The notes: generated by a model from the sequence alone, not told the origin. A stretch of DNA of 8,013 nucleotides from Pseudomonadota bacterium (GCA_023439425.1 JAEXNZ010000509.1:1-8013); one strand, 5' to 3'; counted from the first letter of the stretch, positions 1 through 6,754 are shown. A program made the numbers and translations.

Positions 1-64
1 TGCAGGCACGCCGGGCACGGCATACACAGTACTTCGCTGGGAACAGGGAATGGCAGCACGATGA
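1..64 (+). CDS. gspK: GspK (XpsK) minor pseudopilin, C-terminal fragment
   Basis: The frame starting at position 2 is open from the left edge and ends at TGA 62-64. It gives about 20 residues ending YTVLRWEQGMAAR. A final beta-strand of the type 'y.vlrWeq' is typical of the C-terminus of GspK, the large minor pseudopilin that caps the T2SS pseudopilus with GspI and GspJ. Only the tail is in the window, so the assignment rests mainly on position: it lies directly before gspL in an xps-type K-L-M-N-D order. Its stop overlaps the gspL start in an ATGA (61-64), which suggests translational coupling. The rest of the gene lies to the left of the window. Confidence 0.72.
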   Translation, partial: AGTPGTAYTVLRWEQGMAAR

Positions 65-1227
65 CTTCATGGCGGGACAGTCTGGTGCAGGCACGGGGGC
101 GGTTCGCGCCGGGCGTGGGCAATGGCCTGCGCTGGTGGCGGCGTTCCCTGCTGGCCTGGTTGCCGGTGCGCTGGCAGTGGGCGCTGGGCTGGTCGCGTTC
201 GCGCCTGCTGCTTGCCCGCGACGGTGAGCAGCTGGTCGTGCAGCGCGACACCGCCGGCGAACTGCAACCGGTGCTGCAGCTGCCCTGGCCGCAGTCACCC
301 GCCGATCTCGAGCCGGTGCTGGATGCGCGCGTGCGCGGCCTGCCGCGCTACTGGGTGCTGCCGGCGTCGGCGGTGCTGCGGCGTTCATTGCGGCTGCCCG
401 CGGCTGCCGCGCCGCGACTGCGGGACGTGGTCGGTTTCGAGATCGACCGGCAGACCCCGTTCGAACCCGGCCAGGTGCATTACGACGTGCGCGAAGGCGA
501 CACCCTGCCGGACGGGCAACTGCAGGTGGAACTGGTGGTGATTCCGCGCCCGGCGCTGGAACAGTGGCTGCAGCAGTCGGGCAGCTGGGCCGGCCAGCTT
601 GCCGGCGTGGATGCCGACGATGGCAGCGGCCAGCCGCTGGGCGTGAACCTCTTGCCGGTCAGCCAGCGCTTCTTGGCGCGTGATCCGATGCGGCGCTGGA
701 ACCTGTTGCTGGGTGCGGCGGCCGGGGTGCTGCTGGCACTGGCCGGCAACCAGCTGCTGCTCAACCGCGAGCGCGCTGCCGACCAGCTGCGCGAGCAGGT
801 CAATGCGGCCGCGCGCGATGCGCGCGCCGTCGCCGCCGAGCGCGAGCACCTGCAGCGACTGGTGGATGGCGCGGCGTTCCTCGAGGAAAAGCGCACTGCC
901 CAGGCCAGCACGCTGGAAGTGTGGAACGAGCTGACCCGTCTGCTGCCCGACGGCACCTATCTGGAGAAGCTGTCGGTGGAAGGCCGCACCCTGCAGCTGA
1001 TCGGCCTCAGCCGCGAAGCCTCGCAGCTGGTTCCGCTGCTGCAGGCGTCGCCGCTGTGGACCAAGGTCAACCTGACCGGGGTGCTGCAGGCCGATGGCGG
1101 TGCCGGCGGCCGCGACCGCTTCACCCTGACCGCTGAACTTCAGCCGCTGCCTGGTGCCGCCCCGGCTGCGCCGGCTGTGGCCCCTGCCTCGGAGGTTGCC
1201 GATGGCAATGCCGCCGACACGCCGTGA
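61..1227 (+). CDS. gspL: Type II secretion inner-membrane platform protein GspL (XpsL)
   Basis: The product is 388 aa. GspL is the bitopic inner-membrane T2SS protein that recruits the GspE ATPase on the cytoplasmic side and pairs with GspM in the periplasm. The N-terminal cytoplasmic part (about 1-210) is short for a GspL actin-like domain; it includes the conserved stretch VVGFEIDRQTPF followed by VHYD (about 123-142). One membrane segment spans about 213-234 (W213 to L234), preceded by basic residues. A charged, probably coiled-coil stretch follows (about 235-280). The periplasmic ferredoxin-like PilN/GspL domain covers about 284-370 (LTRLLPDGTYLEKLSVEG, then LIGLSREASQLVPLLQAS). The last 18 or so residues are an Ala/Pro-rich tail. 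The start ATG 61 overlaps the upstream stop (ATGA). The identification combines the domain order with the operon position before M, N and D. Confidence 0.93.
   Translation: MTSWRDSLVQARGRFAPGVGNGLRWWRRSLLAWLPVRWQWALGWSRSRLLLARDGEQLVVQRDTAGELQPVLQLPWPQSPADLEPVLDARVRGLPRYWVLPASAVLRRSLRLPAAAAPRLRDVVGFEIDRQTPFEPGQVHYDVREGDTLPDGQLQVELVVIPRPALEQWLQQSGSWAGQLAGVDADDGSGQPLGVNLLPVSQRFLARDPMRRWNLLLGAAAGVLLALAGNQLLLNRERAADQLREQVNAAARDARAVAAEREHLQRLVDGAAFLEEKRTAQASTLEVWNELTRLLPDGTYLEKLSVEGRTLQLIGLSREASQLVPLLQASPLWTKVNLTGVLQADGGAGGRDRFTLTAELQPLPGAAPAAPAVAPASEVADGNAADTP
1191..1195 (+). promoter_or_regulatory. Shine-Dalgarno of gspM, inside gspL
   Basis: GGAGG lies 6 nt before ATG 1202 and within the codons for the C-terminal tail of GspL. 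It selects ATG 1202 over the GTG at 1154 (no such site) and over ATG 1208 (12 nt away). It implies that gspM translation is initiated inside gspL. Confidence 0.75.
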
Positions 1228-1984
1228 TCGCTGGCTGGCGCTGGGCCTGCTGCTGGTCGCGCTGGTACTGGCTTACCTGTTGCTGGTGCACCCGTGGTTC
1301 ACCCGCCCGCTGCTGGACATCAATCAAAGCATCACCGAAGTACAGGAACGGCAGCTTCGCGTCGATGCGCAGCTGCAGCAGCGCGATGCCGTGAACAAGC
1401 GACTGCAGCAGGTGCAGGCCGCGTTGGCTGGCCGCCCCGGCTTTCTGCGCGAAGCCACCGCTGAATCGGCCGCTGCCGCGCTGTCCTCGCGCCTGCAGGA
1501 TGCGGTGGCGTCGGCCAGCCCTGGAAATCGCAGCTGCACCATCAGCAACCGCTCGCCGTTGACCGACAACAGTCCCGATGCCGCGTTCCCACGGGTTGCG
1601 CTGCAGGTGCGGCTGCGCTGCGGCGTGCCGGAAATGGCCGCGGTGCTGCACACGCTGGAAACCGGCAGCCCACGCCTGTTCGTGGGCAACCTCAATCTAC
1701 TGGCGCAGCGTTTCCAGCAGTCGCCCAATGAAAGCGGGTTGGGGCTGGATGTCTCCTTCGAGCTGGTCGGCTATCTGCAGCCGGGCCTGACCCCGGATGT
1801 CCCGGCGGCCGCCGCGGTACCGCCGTCGGTACCTGCACCCGAACCCGAACCGAGCGGTCTGGAACCCTCCGGCCTGCAGCCCACCGCCGATGGTCCCGGT
1901 GCTGCGATGGGCGCACCCACCGACCCTGCCGCCGCAGATGCCGCGGCAAGCGAACCGGTACAGGAGGCCCCGCATGAAGATTGA
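1202..1984 (+). CDS. gspM: Type II secretion inner-membrane platform protein GspM (XpsM)
   Basis: The product is 260 aa from ATG 1202, chosen for the GGAGG 6 nt upstream; a GTG at 1154 would add 16 arginine/proline-rich residues read from gspL codons. GspM dimerises with GspL and links the platform to the pseudopilus and the N/C-type protein. It has a short basic N-terminus, one membrane segment (about 11-29, WLALGLLLVALVLAYLLLV), a coiled-coil-like helix (about 36-76) and a periplasmic domain (about 82-193) with VALQVRLRCGVPEMAAVLHTLE, then LFVGNLNLLAQ. This layout fits the 'subtype b'/PilO-like GspM family rather than the enterobacterial form. C112 and C140 could form a periplasmic disulfide. 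Residues about 194-260 are a Pro/Ala/Glu-rich tail with a duplicated EPSGL. The gene overlaps gspL by 26 nt and gspN by 11 nt. Confidence 0.88.
   Translation: MAMPPTRRDRWLALGLLLVALVLAYLLLVHPWFTRPLLDINQSITEVQERQLRVDAQLQQRDAVNKRLQQVQAALAGRPGFLREATAESAAAALSSRLQDAVASASPGNRSCTISNRSPLTDNSPDAAFPRVALQVRLRCGVPEMAAVLHTLETGSPRLFVGNLNLLAQRFQQSPNESGLGLDVSFELVGYLQPGLTPDVPAAAAVPPSVPAPEPEPSGLEPSGLQPTADGPGAAMGAPTDPAAADAAASEPVQEAPHED
1963..1967 (+). promoter_or_regulatory. Shine-Dalgarno of gspN, inside gspM
   Basis: GGAGG lies 6 nt before ATG 1974 and within the last codons of gspM. It decides the gspN start: the frame is open further upstream, but those codons run through gspM and give an Arg/Pro-rich extension ahead of the membrane anchor. 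Confidence 0.78.
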
Positions 1985-2771
1985 GTGGGCATCCCTGCGC
2001 AGCTGGTGGCTGGGCGGCGTGGCACTGTGGGCCGGCGCGATCTGGATCGCCACGCTGTTCGGCCTGGGCGGACGCATTGCGCCGCCCGACGCGGATGCGC
2101 AGTCCGCACCGCGCCTGCCAATGTTGGCCCCGGCTGCCCCCGATCGCATCACTTCGCCGCAGGCGTATGCCGGCATCAGCGAGCGCCCGCTGTTCGCCGA
2201 AGACCGCAAGCCGCGCCCCTACCTGCTGGGCGGCAGCGAACCGGGGGCCACGTCCAGTGCGGTCACCTTGACCGGGGTATTGCTGACCTCGGAGTTCGGC
2301 ATGGCCATCCTGACCACCGACCAGAAGCAGTCACTGCGCCTGCGCCTGAACGGTGAGGCCGTGAATGGCTGGCAGCTGGTGGCGTTGGAGCCACGTAGTG
2401 CCACCGTCACCGGCCCCAGCGGCACGCAGACACTGGAGCTGGTGACATTCAGCGGGCAGGGCGGGGAGCCGCCCACCGTGCTTGGCGGCACTGCGGCCAC
2501 ACCGTCGTCGGGGCAGGGGCCGGTCGCGCCGGGAACGATCGTGCCGCCGCCGTCGCATCCCTCGCCGCCGGTACGGCCCAGCGCACCGGTACCTGCACCG
2601 GCTCCCGCGCCGGCCCAGAATGCCGGCAACCCGGCCGCACAGGGTCCGAGCGAAGCGCAGATGCAGGCCATCCGCGCGCGCATCCAGGCCCGCCGCCAGC
2701 AATTGCAGCAGCAACAGCAACAGCAACAGTCACAGCGACCGCCTGCGGGCGGCTCCGGTCAAAACCCTTAG
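1974..2771 (+). CDS. gspN: Type II secretion protein GspN (XpsN), GspC-like bitopic protein
   Basis: The product is 265 aa from ATG 1974. It has a short cytoplasmic N-terminus (MKIEWASLRS), one membrane segment (about 11-33) and a periplasmic domain at about 65-157. This domain contains ERPLFAEDRKP (70-80), LTGVLLTSEFGMAIL (99-113) and WQLVALEPRSATV, the pattern of the homology region of GspC, which binds the secretin N0 domain. Residues about 165-225 are Pro/Gly-rich (VPAPAPAPAQ). The end carries a basic helix and a glutamine run (Q245-Q252). In Xanthomonas campestris the equivalent protein XpsN is known to associate with XpsL and XpsM. No PDZ domain follows the homology region. The gene overlaps gspM by 11 nt and ends 9 nt before gspD. 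The symbol follows xps naming; this is not the two-transmembrane or beta-rich GspN of other systems. Confidence 0.87.
   Translation: MKIEWASLRSWWLGGVALWAGAIWIATLFGLGGRIAPPDADAQSAPRLPMLAPAAPDRITSPQAYAGISERPLFAEDRKPRPYLLGGSEPGATSSAVTLTGVLLTSEFGMAILTTDQKQSLRLRLNGEAVNGWQLVALEPRSATVTGPSGTQTLELVTFSGQGGEPPTVLGGTAATPSSGQGPVAPGTIVPPPSHPSPPVRPSAPVPAPAPAPAQNAGNPAAQGPSEAQMQAIRARIQARRQQLQQQQQQQQSQRPPAGGSGQNP
2709..2729 (+). repeat. CAG/CAA microsatellite encoding polyglutamine in GspN
   Basis: Three CAGCAA units plus a final CAG encode seven consecutive glutamines. With the neighbouring CAG at 2706, the run is Q245-Q252. The 6-nt period is in frame, so gain or loss of units would change only the Gln count. 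Confidence 0.85.
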
Positions 2772-2780
2772 AGTGAACGC

Positions 2781-4988
2781 ATGACCTTGCGCCTATTTCC
2801 CCTTTCGTTCGCGGTCGCCCTGCTGGTCGGCTGCGCCACTGTGCCGGCCCCGGAAGTGCGCCGCGACGCCGTGCTCGACGGCACCCACCAGGTGGTGGCC
2901 GGAGACGGCTCGCATGACGGCGTGGAGACCCAGGCGCTGGGCAGCGAAGGCAGCCCGCAGGCGGTGATCCGTCGCGGCACCGGCACCATGATCAACCGCA
3001 GTGCGGCGTCGGCCCCGTCGCCGGCGCTGTCGCAGGCCAGTACCGGTACGGCGACCTTCAACTTCGAAGGTGAATCCGTGCACGCCGTGGTCAAGGCGAT
3101 CTTGGGCGACATGCTGGGCCAGAACTACGTCATCGCACCGGGCGTGCAGGGCACCGTCACCCTGGCCACGCCCAAGCCGGTGTCCTCGGCCCAGGCGTTG
3201 AACCTGCTGGAAATGGTGCTGGGCTGGAACAATGCCCGCATGGTCTACAGCGGCGGGCGCTACAACATCGTCGCCGCCGACCAGGCCCTGGCCGGCACCG
3301 TGGCACCCAGTACCGCACCGCCGGCCAACGCGCGCGGCTTCGAGGTACGCGTCGTGCCGCTGCAGTACATCTCCGCCACCGAGATGAAAAAGGTGCTGGA
3401 GCCTTACGCGCGGCCCAATGCCATCGTCAATGTCGACAGCGGGCGCAACGTGATTACCCTGGGCGGCACCCGCGCGGAGCTGGAAAACTACCTGCGCACC
3501 GTCGAGATCTTCGACGTGGACTGGCTGTCGGGCATGTCGGTGGGCGTGTTCCCGATCCAGACCGGCAAGGCCGAGCAGGTCGCCGCCGACCTGGAAAAAG
3601 TATTCGGCGAAGAAAGCAAAACGCCCAGCGCCGGCATGTTCCGCTTCCTGCCGCTGGAAAACGCCAACGCGGTGCTGGTGATCACCCCGCAGGCGCGCTA
3701 CCTGGACCAGATCCAGCAATGGCTGGAGCGCATCGACACCGCCGGTGGCAGCGCACGCCTGTTCTCCTACGAACTGCGTTACATCAAGGCCAAGGACCTG
3801 GCAGAACGTCTCGCCGAAGCCTTCGCCAGCGAAAATGGCCGCGGTGGCCGCAGCGGCGGAGGTTCGCTGGCTCCCGGTGCGATCGCGCAGGAATTGAGCA
3901 GCCGTGACGGCACCAGTGGCAACAGCCTCAACAACACACAGCTGGGTAGCAGCGGCACCAATCGCACCGGCGGCCTCGGCGATGGCACCATGAACCTGCC
4001 GCAGCGCCAGTCCGGCAATGCCAGCTTCAACCTGGAAGTGCAGGGCGACAGCGTCGGCGTATCCGCGGTGGAGGAAACCAACACCCTGCTGGTGCGCTCC
4101 ACCCCGCAGGCATGGCGCTCGATCCGCGAGGTGATCGAGAAGCTCGACGTGATGCCGATGCAGGTGCATATCGAAGCGCAGGTGGCCGAAGTCGCCCTGA
4201 CCGGTGACCTCAGCTACGGCGTGAACTGGTTCTTCGAGCAGGCGGTGACCACCGGCAAGACCGAAAGCGGCATCGACCTGCCCAGCGCGCTGGGCCGTTC
4301 CATCTGGGGCAGCATCTCCGGCACCGTGGGCGAAGGTGGCCTCGGCTGGACGTTCCTTGGCAAGAACGCCGCTGCCGTGGTGACCGCGCTGGACAAGGTG
4401 ACCAACCTGCGCCTGCTGCAGACGCCGTCGATCTTCGTGCGCAACAACGCCGAAGCCACGTTGAACGTGGGCACGCAGATTCCGATCAACTCGGTGTCGG
4501 TGAACACCGGCGTGGGCGGCGACAACACCTACAGCCAGGTGCAGTACCTGGACACTGGCGTGATCCTCAAGGTGCGTCCTCGCATCACCCGTGACGGCGT
4601 GGTGTTCCTGGACATCGTGCAGGAAGTCAGCTCCGCTGGCGCGGTGCCGGCGGGCTGCGACCCTACCCGCAGCACCTGCAACCCGCCGATCAACACCCGC
4701 AAGATTTCCACCGAGGCGGCGGTGCAGAGCGGCGATACCATCATGCTGGCCGGCCTGATCACCAACTCCGATGAAGACGGTGCCAACGGTGTGCCGGGGT
4801 TGAGCAGGATTCCGGTGCTGGGCGCGCTGTTCGGCAAGAAGACCCAGAACAGCGGGCGTTCGGAAGTGATCGTGCTGCTCACCCCGACCATCGTGCGTAA
4901 CGCACAGGAATCGCGCAATCTGACCGACGAGTACAGCAACCGCTTCCGCGCGATGGAGCCGTTCCCGACCCGCAAGGCGACCAACTAA
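2781..4988 (+). CDS. gspD: Type II secretion outer-membrane secretin GspD (XpsD)
   Basis: The product is 735 aa. The secretin is the multimeric gated channel of the T2SS in the outer membrane. The N-terminus is a lipoprotein signal (hydrophobic 5-17, lipobox LVGC, lipidated C18). A linker of about 70 residues follows. Then come N0 (about 91-172), N1 (about 187-247), N2 (about 254-319) and N3 (about 325-455), which is split by a Gly/Ser/Asn-rich insert at about 351-413. The beta-barrel domain (about 458-710) contains LRLLQTPSIFVRNNAEATL, then VGTQIPI and the secretin signature GVPGLSRIPVLGALFG (about 670-685). A short tail ends at residue 735. C626 and C633 are the only cysteines seen in the mature protein apart from C18. 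Start ATG 2781 places the signal peptide correctly, with only a weak AGAG upstream. This is the last T2SS gene in the window and follows gspN after 9 nt. Confidence 0.97.
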   Translation: MTLRLFPLSFAVALLVGCATVPAPEVRRDAVLDGTHQVVAGDGSHDGVETQALGSEGSPQAVIRRGTGTMINRSAASAPSPALSQASTGTATFNFEGESVHAVVKAILGDMLGQNYVIAPGVQGTVTLATPKPVSSAQALNLLEMVLGWNNARMVYSGGRYNIVAADQALAGTVAPSTAPPANARGFEVRVVPLQYISATEMKKVLEPYARPNAIVNVDSGRNVITLGGTRAELENYLRTVEIFDVDWLSGMSVGVFPIQTGKAEQVAADLEKVFGEESKTPSAGMFRFLPLENANAVLVITPQARYLDQIQQWLERIDTAGGSARLFSYELRYIKAKDLAERLAEAFASENGRGGRSGGGSLAPGAIAQELSSRDGTSGNSLNNTQLGSSGTNRTGGLGDGTMNLPQRQSGNASFNLEVQGDSVGVSAVEETNTLLVRSTPQAWRSIREVIEKLDVMPMQVHIEAQVAEVALTGDLSYGVNWFFEQAVTTGKTESGIDLPSALGRSIWGSISGTVGEGGLGWTFLGKNAAAVVTALDKVTNLRLLQTPSIFVRNNAEATLNVGTQIPINSVSVNTGVGGDNTYSQVQYLDTGVILKVRPRITRDGVVFLDIVQEVSSAGAVPAGCDPTRSTCNPPINTRKISTEAAVQSGDTIMLAGLITNSDEDGANGVPGLSRIPVLGALFGKKTQNSGRSEVIVLLTPTIVRNAQESRNLTDEYSNRFRAMEPFPTRKATN

Positions 4989-4997
4989 GCGACCCAG

Positions 4998-5020
4998 CCG
5001 GCTGCCGTCTTCGCAGCCGG
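4998..5020 (+). terminator. Hairpin after gspD, possible terminator of the xps operon
   Basis: CCGGCTGC (4998-5005) and GCAGCCGG (5013-5020) form a perfect 8-bp GC-rich stem with a 7-nt loop, 9 nt after the gspD stop. There is no T-run after it (GCTGTTACCC), so it may attenuate transcription or stabilise the mRNA end rather than act as a strong intrinsic terminator. The 51-nt gap (4989-5039) holds no clear promoter. Confidence 0.45.
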
Positions 5021-5039
5021 GCTGTTACCCTGCGGGCAG

Positions 5040-5912
5040 ATGCCGCGCGTTGGGGGACGGATGGGGACAGTCGTGTTGCTGCCGATGGGCGTGGATGACA
5101 GCGCGCTGGACCGGTGCCTGGGCGCACTCGATGCCGGCACCCCGGCCGGCACGGCGATCTGGCTGGCCGACGACGGCCAGGCCGGGCCGCGCGCACAGGC
5201 GGTAATCGAACACTGGCTGGCGCATACCCCGTTGCAGGCCGAGTACACCCGCCGTGCCCGTGCCATCGGTGAAGTGGCGCACCTTGATGAAATGCTGCGT
5301 GCCTGCGACGGCACCGACGTGGTGGTGCTGGCTCCGGACGCGGTGCCGGCCCCTGGTTGGCTGCAACAGTTGGATGCCTGTTTCGCCCGCGATGCCTCGA
5401 TTGGTTCGGCCACGCCGTGGTGCAACGCTGGGGAAACCGCCGCGTGGCCGCGGCTGGGCGAGATCAGCCCGGTGCCGGAGCACCTGGATGCCATCGCCCA
5501 GGCCTGTGCTGCGCTGCCCAGCCTGCATCCGGAACTGCCCTCGGCGGTGACCCATGCCGTACTGCTGCGGGCCAACGCCCGGCGCAAGGCCGGCGGGCTG
5601 GACATGCACAGCTACGCCTCGTGGAGCGCCGCACTGATTGACCTGAGCCTGCGCATGGCCGGGTTGGGCTGGCGCAATGCGCTGTGCGAAAACGCCTTTG
5701 TCGCGCGCGATACCGAATCAACGGCCCAGGACGGTGACATGGAAGCACTGGGCACGCGTTGGCCGGCGTGGCAGCCACGATTGGCCGGCTTCCTCATGGC
5801 CGATCCGCTGCGCGCCACCCGCGAAGCGCTGCAGCAGCTGCACCAACAGGCGATAATGCCGCGTTCGCAGGGCGACCTGTTTGCCGCACCCGCCACGCCT
5901 GATCTGGAGTAG
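5040..5912 (+). CDS. Family-2-type glycosyltransferase with a degenerate catalytic motif
   Basis: The product is 290 aa. It has a GT-A-like order: a first strand VVLLPMG, WLADDG (41-46, the usual nucleotide-binding DDG), VVVLAPDAVPAPGWL (94-108, the equivalent of the DxD/'NPD..p.pGWL' metal-sugar motif, with D100) and a late helix ALIDLSLRMAGLGW (198-211). That helix matches the 'EDvDLc.R....G' motif, but the first acidic pair is replaced, leaving D201, and the usual downstream His is R223 or absent (VARD). No transmembrane segment is evident. The start is uncertain: ATG 5040 lacks a good ribosome site, whereas ATG 5061 (M8, giving 283 aa) follows GGGGGA closely and would begin just before the first strand. 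The gene is followed after 5 nt by a second glycosyltransferase. The sugar donor and acceptor cannot be told from sequence. Confidence 0.8.
   Translation: MPRVGGRMGTVVLLPMGVDDSALDRCLGALDAGTPAGTAIWLADDGQAGPRAQAVIEHWLAHTPLQAEYTRRARAIGEVAHLDEMLRACDGTDVVVLAPDAVPAPGWLQQLDACFARDASIGSATPWCNAGETAAWPRLGEISPVPEHLDAIAQACAALPSLHPELPSAVTHAVLLRANARRKAGGLDMHSYASWSAALIDLSLRMAGLGWRNALCENAFVARDTESTAQDGDMEALGTRWPAWQPRLAGFLMADPLRATREALQQLHQQAIMPRSQGDLFAAPATPDLE
5906..5909 (+). promoter_or_regulatory. Shine-Dalgarno of the TTG-started glycosyltransferase
   Basis: GGAG lies 8 nt before TTG 5918 and immediately before the stop codon of the preceding gene (TAG 5910-5912). It supports TTG as the start; the nearby ATG at 5922 is in another frame. 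Confidence 0.65.
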
Positions 5913-5917
5913 CTCGT

Positions 5918-6754
5918 TTGAATGCCCGCATTGCCGCCATCATCGTCAGCTACCAGAGTGCCAGCACCCTGGATGCCTGCCTGACCCGGCTGCGTGCCGC
6001 CCAGGACATCGCCGAGATCCGGGTGGTGGACAACAATTCCGACGATGGCACGCTGGAGATCGTGCAGCGCCACGCCAGTGCGGATCCGCGCCTGCATTTC
6101 ATCGCCAACCCGGACAACCCCGGTTTTGCGGCCGCCAACAATCAGGGTGTGGCCGACAGCCGCGCGCCGTGGCTTGCCTTCATCAACCCGGATCTGATGG
6201 TGGACGTGGATACGCTGGCCCAGCTGTGCCAGCGCGGCGAAGCCCTCGGCGACTGCCTGCTGGGGGTGGAGCAGGTGGACGAAGTCGGTGTGCCGGACGC
6301 GGCCGTGCGTCGGCGCGACCCGGATTTCGCGGCCATGCTGCGCAACCCGGGGCAGGGCGCAAAGCTGGCCCTGCCGGTGGACCCGGCGCAGACGATGCAG
6401 CGGGTGCCGGCGTTGTCCGGGGCGCTTTTGCTGATGCCGCGCGCGCTGTTCGACCGTATTGGCGGCTGGGACGCCGGCTACCGCCTGCACGCCGAAGACC
6501 TGGACCTGTGCCGGCGCGCGCGCGAGGCCGGCGCGGTAGTCGCCATTGCCAATGACCTGCGCGTGACCCACGTACGTGGCGTGTCCAGCCGCTCGCGGCC
6601 GTTCTTCGTTGAATGGCACAAGCACCGCGGCCTGTGGCGCTATTTCCGCAAGTTCGAGGCATCGCAGCGCAGCCTGCCGGTGCAGCTGGCGGTATGGGGC
6701 GCGATCTGGGCCCATGCTCTGGTACAGGTTCCCAGGCTCCTGCGGAGCGCATAA
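5918..6754 (+). CDS. Family 2 glycosyltransferase (WbbL/rhamnosyltransferase-like)
   Basis: The product is 278 aa and should transfer a sugar from a nucleotide-sugar donor to a cell-surface glycan or lipid-linked acceptor in the cytoplasm. The GT-A motifs are complete: AAIIVSYQS (first strand, 6-14), VVDNNSDDGT (36-45), NPDNPGFAAANNQGV (64-78, typical of WbbL-like rhamnosyltransferases), FINPDLMV (88-95, DxD position), SGALLLMPRALFDRIGGWD (167-185), HAEDLDLCRRAREAG (191-205, catalytic ED.D) and VTHVRG (216-221). A basic, amphipathic C-terminus could associate with the membrane. The start is TTG 5918, supported by GGAG 8 nt upstream and by homology beginning at once (MNARIAAIIVSYQS). The preceding glycosyltransferase is 5 nt away, so the two are probably co-translated and may act in one pathway. 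Rhamnose as the sugar is only suggested by family resemblance. Confidence 0.92.
   Translation: MNARIAAIIVSYQSASTLDACLTRLRAAQDIAEIRVVDNNSDDGTLEIVQRHASADPRLHFIANPDNPGFAAANNQGVADSRAPWLAFINPDLMVDVDTLAQLCQRGEALGDCLLGVEQVDEVGVPDAAVRRRDPDFAAMLRNPGQGAKLALPVDPAQTMQRVPALSGALLLMPRALFDRIGGWDAGYRLHAEDLDLCRRAREAGAVVAIANDLRVTHVRGVSSRSRPFFVEWHKHRGLWRYFRKFEASQRSLPVQLAVWGAIWAHALVQVPRLLRSA

Noticed and set aside
1154..1201. GTG 1154 as the start of gspM
   Set aside because: It would add 16 Arg/Pro/Leu residues encoded by gspL codons. GGAGG at 1191-1195 points to ATG 1202.
1797..1973. Upstream extension of gspN to 1797
   Set aside because: The extra 59 residues are Arg/Pro-rich and come from gspM read in another frame. 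ATG 1974 has a good ribosome site and places the membrane anchor at the N-terminus.
2393..2415. GTAGTGCCACCGTCACCGGCC in gspN as a second GTAG-type REP
   Set aside because: It begins with GTAG but has no convincing inverted repeat, and it lies inside the conserved GspC-like domain, so the resemblance is probably chance.
2793..4169. Long open minus-strand frame (458 codons) opposite gspD
   Set aside because: It lies wholly opposite a convincingly coding secretin gene. Its translation is rich in His, Arg, Gly and Ala with no recognisable motif, as expected of an antisense shadow in GC-rich DNA.
4989..5039. Small RNA or promoter in the gspD-glycosyltransferase gap
   Set aside because: Only the hairpin is visible. 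There are no recognisable -35/-10 elements, and the gap is only 51 nt.
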